Translations under genes and position numbers: made by a program
Part shown: in pieces, positions 33,510 through 43,058 of the stretch
How positions within the stretch are numbered: the stretch's first letter is position 1
Layout of the letters: each line of letters starts with the position of its first letter
DNA from: Gymnopilus junonius
Taxonomy: Eukaryota > Basidiomycota > Agaricomycetes > Agaricales > Galerinaceae
NCBI GenBank assembly: GCA_015501075.1
Contig: JADNYJ010000268.1
Coordinates: forward strand, 1 to 45,842
Reading direction: 5' to 3'
DNA length: 45,842 bases
The notes under the pieces: model-generated
The model's input: the letters and a program-made list of their open reading frames with translations, nothing else
Database searches by the model: none
Told to the model about the DNA's origin: nothing

Positions 33510-36409
33510 ATGGGCAACTTACAACAAGCCCGTGTATGCATGGGGCTATTCAGCCCAGCCCGGGTAAGTTTTCATCTTCAATGTTTTTGGTCGGCCACGC
33601 ACGTACTCACATAGCATTCTTTTCAGATCGATCTCTACGACCACCTCAGCGACTTGTTTCCCAGTCGCCAGCCCGTCTTCATGCACATGGGCGGTGATCT
33701 CCACTACTTCTTGCTGCAATTATGACAGCCTGGGATGACCGGTCAGGATGGAATTTGAATCTGAGGGTGGATGTTTCTCATGTCAGGCGTAGAGGAGTGC
33801 GCACGCCACCGCCAACACTGCCAGCATCGTATGCTGTCTATGGAGACAAGGCCAGGTAAATTTTCCTGTTTTCTTTTAGGCACAAGTATCACCTGGTATC
33901 TCCAGATCGATATCCACAGCCCCAGCCTCGATCTACCACCCTCCATCTGCCAGCCAGTCGTCCAAATCAAGACAGCGGTCTCGACTACTTCCTGTAGTCG
34001 AGATCTACGTGATAACAATTCTGACGGACTGACATGGCCGGTCAGGATGGTATTGAAGATGAGGGTGGTTGTTTCCTCATATCAGGCATAGAGCAGCATG
34101 TACGCCACTGCCACCACCATCACCATAGGTTGTCCAGCTAGTCAGCGGTGCTGGCGAATGACCATGGAGACGAGGCCCAGGTATGTTTCATGTCTTTTTC
34201 ATCTTCTTCTACGCATGAGCAATCATCCTAGTACTCTCCAGACCGACCTCCACCGTCAACGACCACAACCTCGATGGTACCGTCCTCCATCCACCAGCCA
34301 GTCGTCAAGGTCATAGGTGGCGGTCTCCACTACTGGCTGTAGTCGATGTTCACGCGTTGATGACTGCCAGAGGCGTGCGATGAAGTAATCCGGAGGACGA
34401 GTCGAGGATGGGAAACCGCCTTTCAAGTCATGGTGAAGCCACCATCACCGAGTCGCTTCCTCCCTCTCTTCTCTGCTCCACCTCCATCTCTCGCCCAGCA
34501 GGATGTCTTCAACGTCGTACAGCACTCTCGACCGCTTCCAGTGTCCTCAAGGACTGTCAAGACACATCGCGCAACGGCGGGGTAGCCGAATACTTGCTGC
34601 TGGCGGCTATCTGGTCCAAGAAGCTGTGGAGGGGCTCAGGGTTCATAGCTGCTGCAGCGCCATCCCAAGGTAAGATTTCATTCGACATATTCGCTCTGAT
34701 ATACTCACCTGTTTCTTCTCCAGCTCGATCTCCACCCGCTCTCTCCTCGATATACGCCTCGACTCATCATCCAGGCATCAAGAACGGTGTTACTACCCTG
34801 TAGTTGGGATTTGCGTGTTCAGGGAGTGTTGAAGCCTTGGGATTCCATACCATAACATGGCAGCTGCAAAACTCGGCCCAGGTAAGTTCCGAAATCTTTC
34901 TTTGAATGTGTTCACTCACCTAGGATGAATTTGCAGCCCGCCCTTCACCCTTTGCTCGATGGGTCGTCCTCGCCTTGTCAACCAGCTAGCAAGAGCACGG
35001 ACAGCGGTCTCGACTATTTCCTCTAGTCGAGATGTGCTCGCTACCGATCGTCAATACCTCGGAATTCGAGTGTAGGAAGGGTTTGAGGACGAGGAAGCCA
35101 TTTACCAGGCGTGGAGGTGCGTGCTCGCCTCTAGCGACTTGTGTGTGTGCTGTTCGTCTCGACTGGTGGTGTTGGAGATGTTGGGGAAGGAGGGATGTAT
35201 GTGGTAAGTGCTTGTTGATCTCGGACTTGTGTTCATTCACTCACTTATGCGTCCCTTTCAGCTCGACTCCGCCGTTGTCCTCTCTCTCTCCGCCGTCATC
35301 CTCTCTCTCTCCGCCGTCATCCTCTCTCTGTCGACGTCATGCCGCCCTCCAGCTCGCCTCCGCCGTCGTCCTCTCTCTCCGCCGTCATCCTCTCTCTCTC
35401 CGCCATCATCCTCTCTCTCTCCGCCGTCGTCGTGCCGCCCTCCTCTATCACCCAAGGTGACGACCCTCACCTGCAACTTCTAGTCCGCGATCACGGTCGT
35501 CATCAGCGTCTGACTGTGCAAATGACCAGTCAGGATGACTTTGGAAGGAGATGAGGCCGGGGAAGGGACTTACCAGGTCGTGGAGGGCGTACACGTCACC
35601 ACCGACTTCTGTGTGCCGTTCCTGTCATCCAGAGGTGCTGGAGATGTGTGGTGAATTGGAAGGGATGTGGTAAGTGCCGATTCATTCCAAACAATTATCT
35701 GTGCACTCACTTCTCACTTTCCTCTTTCCGGTTCATTTTGACCGACAAAGATGGACAACGGTCTCGACTATTTCTCGTCGGTTCAGTCAGTTATTACTCA
35801 TTACCTTTTCTGCTTGAGGTACTCACATTGTATTTTACAGCTCCTGTGTCCTCTCCTTCACCCGTGTTTGCGTGTGATCGTCGGTGCCGCGGATGTCCAA
35901 GCCTGCTCATTGCCCGTTGAAGGGGCGTGTGCTACGGTAAGTCAACCTGTAATTGGGAATAGCGATTTGATGCTTACCTTCAATTTATCTAGTCCTGTAC
36001 TTCCTGCTCTGTTGTTACGAGAGCTTAGCACCGGCGACTTTGATATTCAAGCAACGAATGCGGGCTGGAGAGTCGAGTTAGGTGAAGGTCGAGTCGGCGA
36101 TGTCCTGACGGGGGATGCTTTGCGACCGAATTACTCACGAGAGTCTCCAAAGGAAGTCTCCACTGCTGGATAGGCTCTACGTGACGGAGGTGAGCATTTG
36201 CTCTGTGCTTGAGTATATGATGTTTCTTACCTTTTGAACTGTTGTAGCTACTTTCCATTCCCTATTGATTGCGTCCCATGAGCAAAATAGATACAAGGGA
36301 AAGCTCGATGGCGGCGGCGTTGTCGTCTTCGTTTTTTGACAGCGAAGTATGCGATGGGTCAGAAAAGACTGAAGAGGAGGAAGAGGAAGGAGAGCAGGCG
36401 AAGTACTGA
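33510..36409 (+). pseudogene. H copy 3: multi-intron gene, most open 3' part
   Basis: Same layout as the other copies. Near the 3' end an exon at about 35,994-36,184 reads LLLRELSTGDFDIQATNAGW and on through RVELGEGRVGDVLTG with no stop until a TAG near 36,172. There units 1, 2 and 4 have CAG or AAG in the same position. This unit carries a 57-bp (19-codon) in-frame segment at 36,099-36,155 missing from the others. The preceding exon (35,841-35,936) is open in phase 0 (RVIVGAADVQACSLPVEG). The chain CLRVIV... to the acidic tail therefore looks like genuine protein, with one phase mismatch between exons. The first donor is altered by an extra base (33,564). Function is unrecognised. Confidence 0.5.
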
Positions 36410-39400
36410 AGAGGGAAGACCGGATGGTGAGGACTAAACCAGCAAAGCCAATCCCTCTTATATACGTTTTTGGGCCAACCTGTATTTAGTAGATATCAAG
36501 CGAGCTTAGGTCCTTCGCATATTGGATTTCATTTGGACCCTAGACCGACAAGCGGGGCAGCGGATAAGAGGCGGCAGAGACGGGCGGTTGATCGGAAGCA
36601 CCGGAAATGGATGTGTAGACGAAATTGGACTTGTTCGTTGGAATAGAATCGACTGTCTGCTGCTGCCATTGAACACTCGGTGTACTGTACTTTCAGTGGC
36701 GTATAATGGTAGCACTGTTTTCTTTCCACTGTTCAAGTCAGAATTTGTTGGAGAGATTGTTTTGCGCAAGACTCATTACACTAAATTGAACAGCCCTGAA
36801 AAAGCCATTCTGCTCAATCTCGAGAACTGGGTATCTCAGAACTGCGAAACACGGACAACACATTTCATTTGGGTCCTTGAGAAGTCTCCTGCTGTCAGGC
36901 CTCAAACAATATGCCCAGCAAGAACTGTCAAAAATTGACGAGAAACAAGAATGAGCTGCTTCAACAGAGTCGAGAACAACAGAAAGAACCATAACATACT
37001 GTCTTCCACTGCTAGCAGCGAAAATTTTCAGCTTCTTAGTGTCTTTGATGGATAACGTACAGTGGAACCGAACACCGAAGAAGTCTCGTTTGTGCCGTAT
37101 TTCGTGTTTGCATGCAGAATTGGGGATGGAGGAGAAGTGATGGGAGGTGCGCATGTGCTCCGAGTTCCGTATCTTCAAATTTTTTTTGGCTGGTGTCGGA
37201 TACCAGCCATGTCCTGTTTCATCGGATAGTTAGCCAGCTGTAGTCTCTGTTTCATAATTTGATGCGGATTCTTTCTTGGGGAAGAATGATGTTTCTGTCA
37301 AACCCAGGAAGAGGGTACCGAGGTGGTCTTCGACTGCTTTGCAAATATTTTCTTCCATTGAGGACCAATGGAACAGATCCATGCCTTGTTAAATGAGCAT
37401 GCACTTGATCTACATAATAAATTAGAAGTAGAGGAATGAGCTAGAGATTTCAAAGGTAATACAAAGAAATGACGGGGAGGAATAGATGGGCGCTTAATAG
37501 TATACATCATTCAAATCCGTCAATGTGCAGATTGCTTCGGCTGACTTTTGGATGGCATCTAATGCTATATACTGCTCGAAAGGTTATTTTACTTGCTTCG
37601 TTCTACTCTTCCACTTCTGTTTCTATATGGTATATCTATATACATCAAACTAAGAAAAATGCAGGCAACAAATGTTTGCAGTGTGGGTTCTTGCAGATGT
37701 TCTGATAATAGACTATTTATGAGGGCTGTATCCTTCTTATTCTTTTCATTATTGAATATAGGTCTATTGATATCAGACTGGTACACTGACTTCATGTCGT
37801 GCTTGGATGCTCATAGTCACACTATTTCGAAATGAAATGACATTGACAACCATTGTTCAGTTCCATTCCTTTGGTCTGAAGCCCCACATTCTGGAGCCAA
37901 ACAACTGACAAATAAAAACAGAAGGAAGGGTACTTCCAGGAGTGGATGGGGGGATGGAGGAGAGGGTGGACTAACATTTTACGATTCAGCAGATGACTCA
38001 TGGTGACCATGAGCATCTAAATTCTGGCAAAGATTTATTCTGAGCTCGAATTTAGCTTCATTCAGCTGATCCAAGTCCAGCCATGTGATGGAAATGTGGA
38101 TATCAGGCAAATTTGATGGATGCCTATCACGGCCGTATTTTTAGTGCTCCAGACCCTTCACAGTATAGTGATGGTAGCCATAACATATGGCCATATGACT
38201 GTAAATACGGCAATGGTGCGCAGCTCTAATGAATCAGTCACTGATATCGAGGACAGTATTATTTGTATATTTAAATAACTCAATGGACCAAAAAAAATAC
38301 CTTTACAAATCAGTCCATGATTTACTGAGCAAGGACGTCACTGAAGGGTATCGGCTTCGACTTGGAACAGCACTAAAAATAGGAAATACTAGTGAGAAAG
38401 AACACATCATTGATTCCGAGAGATGTGAGGACGTGTTGTGAGCTCAGAATGTCAGAATTCTTGGCTGGTTAGAACACTAGAAGAAATTAGGGTATGGAGA
38501 TGTGAGGACGTGTTGTGAGCTCAGAATGTCAGAATTCTTGGCTGGTTAGAACACTAGAAGAAATTAGGGTATGGAGATGTGAGTTCTCAGAAGGTAATAA
38601 ATTGTTGTTTGGCACCTGAGAAGTCTCCTCGGACTTGTGTGGATGCGGAAACTAAAATAGTCCTCGATCCTCGATCAAAGTGGGCTCGGTAAATTCAATC
38701 TGAACAAAGGATGGGACGAAAGTCTACAGTGTTAATAGATATTGAGGAAAACCTGCAGGCATAACATTGGCAATGTAGATGTTGGCATTTTTTTGGTATA
38801 GCATAGGATGAGGGGGACAAAGTGTCAGAGTAGTTTAAATTATGACCGGAAGAAAGAAGGACTTGAAATGAAACTAGAAGCACAATACGTAACTAGGAGA
38901 TTAGGAGTTTCAAGTTTGTGAGTCAACTCCAGTGGAATAATGGAAGGAAATCTGAGAGGACAACATATCTTTCGGAGGAAGGCCCAAGCAAAATATGCAT
39001 TGGGCAGAGAGAAATTTCAAGTTGAGCACGGATTTGAATAAATATAAATTTGAAAGAAAATATTGAAAAGATTGCGGGAAGAAGGACAGAGGTACAATGA
39101 TGCAGAATGTCGTAAGTGAAGTGTTGATGTGTGGATGATCAGTAAGAAGCAATGGTGAGATGCGTTGGAGAAGCATGGGAAGATGTGGCAAGTGGGACCG
39201 AAAAAAAGAAGCAACAGAGAAAGGAAAAGGTATAAAGAGACGAGGAATTGAAGGAAGTGGTGTCGCTTCCTCTACTATTATGCCGAAACTCTGACACTTT
39301 GTTGAATGATGGGATGGTCATCAATCCAACTCAATACTTGCCTGAAGGTGTCGACCGTACATAGCGCTCGGAGATAAGATTTGCTCGAGGGCGGGTCTCA

Positions 39401-39620
39401 GCAGGTTGTCAAGGTGAGTAGAATGTTCCGTCATTGGATAGAGAAGGAGATACTTATGGTACTGCAAAATAGGCCGAGCCATTGAAAGAAGGTTGGAGGA
39501 CAGTCTGAGCAACTGGGATGCAAGGTGGGTGTCAAAAGTCTTTTATTTTCCGAGTTCCTGGATCTGACTTGTTTACTCAAAGGTTTGATTTGAACGGTCA
39601 ACTGGTTGAATAAGGTGAGT
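36410..39620. other. Unit 3 spacer between H and F
   Basis: Collinear with the unit 1 spacer. It keeps the 138-codon plus frame (36,522-36,938) and the 146-codon minus frame (37,178-36,738). It also holds a 77-bp direct duplication. No known gene family is recognised. Confidence 0.4.
38421..38574. repeat. 77-bp tandem duplication in unit 3
   Basis: The segment beginning AGATGTGAGGACGTGTTGTG occurs twice in a row, 77 bp apart. It is single copy at the equivalent place in units 1 and 2, so it arose after the units separated. Confidence 0.8.
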
Positions 39621-40071
39621 TCAAATCAACATTTTTATTGTGACCGAGACAGCGGGCAGCAAGGATTGAGGTAAGTCAGTACCAAATGATATCTTTATGC
39701 TGAGTCTGCCCCAAGGTGCTGATATGCAGACCTGACAAGTACAAGACCGAGAGAAGCTGACCGAGAGAAGCAGAGCTAACGAAGCAAGAGAACGGCGGCA
39801 ATGTACTGACCCTGACATAGATGTCAGACAACAGGACACCAGGCCAACGAAAAGGTGAGCTGACTTACCTGTGCCACTGACCCCGTTTCCCCTTGTACGA
39901 GCCCTTCGGGGGAGGGGAAACTATGCCAGTCTGAGAAAAGAAAGAGCGAAGAGCGAGCTGAAGATCCTCTTTTTCATCCAGTCTATACCTTATATGGCTT
40001 AGCATATTCCAAAAATGTCCTGTTTGCGTCATGTGTGCCTGGATTCCCAGCGCAAAAAGGAAATTATCCAT
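39621..40071 (-). pseudogene. F copy 3: exon 2 frameshifted
   Basis: Exon 1 (68 codons from 40,071) and the GTAAGT donor are intact. In exon 2 a one-base insertion near 39,682 (ATTTGGTACTGA) creates an early stop after IIWY, so the frame ends about 14 codons before that of copy 1. Confidence 0.4.
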
Positions 40072-40110
40072 TTGAGGCTATCTCGGTAGATGGCACAAGT
40101 AATCGATCAG

Positions 40111-43058
40111 TCAAGGACTCTCCTCCACCCCTTTACTTTCATCCCCCTCCCCCTCCCCCTCATCTGGATCTTTCAACCACCCATCATAATCCACCCTAAT
40201 CTCACTCTCCAGCAGCTTATTCACTTTCTCCACCTCCTTGGCGACGTTACTCTCAAACTGCGAGTTGTAGGCATACTTGAATGGGTTGGAGCTCGACGGC
40301 ATGCGGATATGCGCTTGGACTTGGGCTTGGGCTGAGAGGTGGCCATGGCCATGTCCATGAGCTAATACATTCAAACTGGAAGGTGTACGTGCATAGTCAA
40401 CATGAGCGAATGGGTTGGAGGAAGAGGGTGTGAGCACATGCCGAGGGTGCAAGTGAGAAGATGACGAGACCTGCGAATTCGAATTCGACCTTGGAGAAGA
40501 AGGATGCGACCCATTCTGAGGTCGATGAGATGCAGATGTAGGTGCATCCCCAGTGGATGATTTAGGCGCGTACACGCTCTCCCAGCTGTCTTTCGAACCT
40601 TGACTTATCCTGGTGGAGGCGCATCTACACAGTTGGGTGGCAGCACCAGCACCAGCACCTCCAAAAGGACCCTGCTGCGTGGAAGTAGCCAAAGGTCTAA
40701 ACTCAAACCCTTTCCCTAACCTCCCCTCACCCCTAAATACGTCCAAGTCGCCCGCAAGTTGATCAACCTCCTCTCCGAATCATCATCATCGCTTCCAGCA
40801 ATAGACGACAGAGATTTAGCAGGCGAGGCTAAATCTACATCCACATCATATGGATCATACCCCCCTCCCCCCAAAAATGGAGTGCGCTCAATCTCCCGGT
40901 GAAATTCACGCTCAAACTCGAGTTCGGGCACGGGAGGAGGAGGATCGTGTATGGATCTACGTCTCCATGAGGATCTACTAGGTCGAGTAGGGAGTGGGGT
41001 GTAGGAAGTTGTGGTTGTCTTCTGTGATGGGGTAGGAATAGGCGGGGGCATTGGGGTATGAGTTGTTGCTGTGTGGGAAGCTGTTCGTGTTGGTGCTGTT
41101 GAGGCTTTGTGCACTTTGTGGTTCATTCTGGATTTCAGCTTGCACTTGGCGTGCACTTTCACCTGTAGCAGCATGGGCATTGGCTTCGACATGGGCACCG
41201 GCAGTGGCTATAGCACCAGCACCAACCCAGCCCTCCTCCAAATCCGATTCTGGCACCTCCCTGATAGGTTCCACAGCAAACTTGCCCTTGGTAGGACTAG
41301 AAGCCGGCTTCACGCCGACCCGGCACTGACGTCGACCCGACACAGATGTACGCACTTTCTTCTTCTCCTTCTTCTTCCTATCACTCGCCAAAAGCTCTGT
41401 GAGTGTCGGCAATTTGTCCGCCCTTGTTGGAGGTGGGGGCGTTGAAGGTGCTTGTGCCGCTGGTGCTGGAGGAACACCTGAAGATGTTTGAGCTCTCGTT
41501 CCTCGCATAGGACCAGGAGTAGGAGTCGGTGTCGAGGACTCCCAATCCCTGCACCCTCACTTCTACTACTATAGGTGTAACATGATGAGCGGCAGCCTTT
41601 GGTGTCCGAGGACTTCTCGAAGCAGCAGCAGCTGCTAAAGCGAACCCAGTCAATGTCTGTGGTAAGGCGATTTATTCCTATTATCACCCATACCTGGACC
41701 AGGTGAAGGGGACGTTAACAGCTCGTAGGCGGATAATGTCCTAGCTCGCTTTAAGGCGCGTTCTACGTCTTCTTCTCTCTCTTTGATTTTGGTTAGCATT
41801 AGGGGATAGTGGGGCGTTGGCATTGGCATTAGAGGTGCTGGGTTCATCGTGACGACGAGGCGTGATGAAAGTGGGCTCGCGTTCGCATTTGTTGTTGCAT
41901 TTATAACCGTCGGTGGACTGTCCGAAACAGCACCAGCATTCACCGCCGCTGGAGGAGCAGCATGACACTTCCGTGTAGGAGTCGTAGGTATAGGTATAGC
42001 AGGCAACGAAGCAGACACATTAAGCGGGGTCCGCATGGGTGTACCTGCGGGCGTATGCCTCCCATATGTCTTGGTGACAGAGGAGAAACTGGCACTGGCG
42101 GTAAACATGAGGCGCCACCGACGCTGCTGAAGATGGTGGTCGGGCAGGCGATAGAGGGAATAGAGGAGCAGGAATGTGGGTGCCTTGAGGTTGGAGGCGA
42201 CATTGAGGGGTGAATTAGTAATACCAATGAGGCTTTGAGGAGGCGAAGGGGACGTTTCGCGGGGTTTGGGCGTTGAAGTTAATATCTGGGAAGAGGAGAA
42301 TGAATGGAGGAAGGACTATTCTCCACGACGGAAGAAAGATAAAATAAAGATAAAAAAAGAAACGAGAAGAAAAAATGAAAAGAGAGAAAGAAAGAAAGAA
42401 TTGAATTAGACATACACAATATCGGATGAAAAGGAAAAGAACTCACAGCGTCTGGGAGCTCGTCTATCCTTTGAATCTCCGTTTCTTTATTCTTGTCCTT
42501 GTTCTTGGAGGACGATGGTTCAGGCTGTACGTCACCACCAGGAGGACCATTGGGACGGTCTGCAGAAGACTGCTTGTTGCGGTTACCATTACCAGTGGGT
42601 TTGCTGGGTTTACTGCCGGTACTGTTCGTGTTCTGACTCGCACGCTTGACAACTCCAAACCCAAAGGGAGCAGCATCCCTCAGAGGATCGGCGAGGGAGG
42701 AAGCAGCGCGAGTTGGTTCTTGATCTGAGTAGCACTAGCCTTGAGAGTCACCTTAGCTTGGGGTTGTTCGACTTGGTTGGAAGTGCCTGGTTCATGAGGC
42801 ACAGGCACACCCACATCAACATGAACCGAACCAACCAGATGACCGTCGATCGCCAAACTCGGGCCTTTACTAGGCGGCAGCACCCTCCTCTGCCAATTCT
42901 CCACTTTGTCCTTGAGTATCCTTTCCTCCAGATATTCCTTCTCCCACTCATTCCACTCGCCCTCGTCTTGGCATTGATCCATCTCCGGCAGCTCCCGGGG
43001 GCCTCCTGTCCGTTTCGCATCCCGACCAACGACCGTACTGCCCGCTCGTCGACTCCAT
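40111..43058 (-). pseudogene. E copy 4: disordered Ser/Pro-rich protein, heavily broken
   Basis: Exon 1 is 43,058-42,447, the intron 42,446-42,286, and exon 2 runs 42,285-40,111. The frame is cut into at least five overlapping pieces (42,108-41,650; 41,508-40,978; 41,198-40,716; 40,746-40,111 and others) by many one- or two-base losses. Near 42,963 it lacks the extra G that breaks exon 1 in the other three copies, so PEMDQCQDEGEWNEWEKEYL reads straight through. Each copy thus preserves a piece the others have lost. The C-terminus ends EESP-stop as in copy 1. Confidence 0.6.

Larger units (their letters stand above)
30503..40120. repeat. Tandem unit 3 (9,618 bp)
   Basis: The longest unit. It has an empty MITE site, a 57-bp segment in H absent from the others (36,099-36,155), an expanded CT-rich minisatellite (about 35,270-35,440) and a 77-bp local duplication (38,421-38,574). 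Confidence 0.92.
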
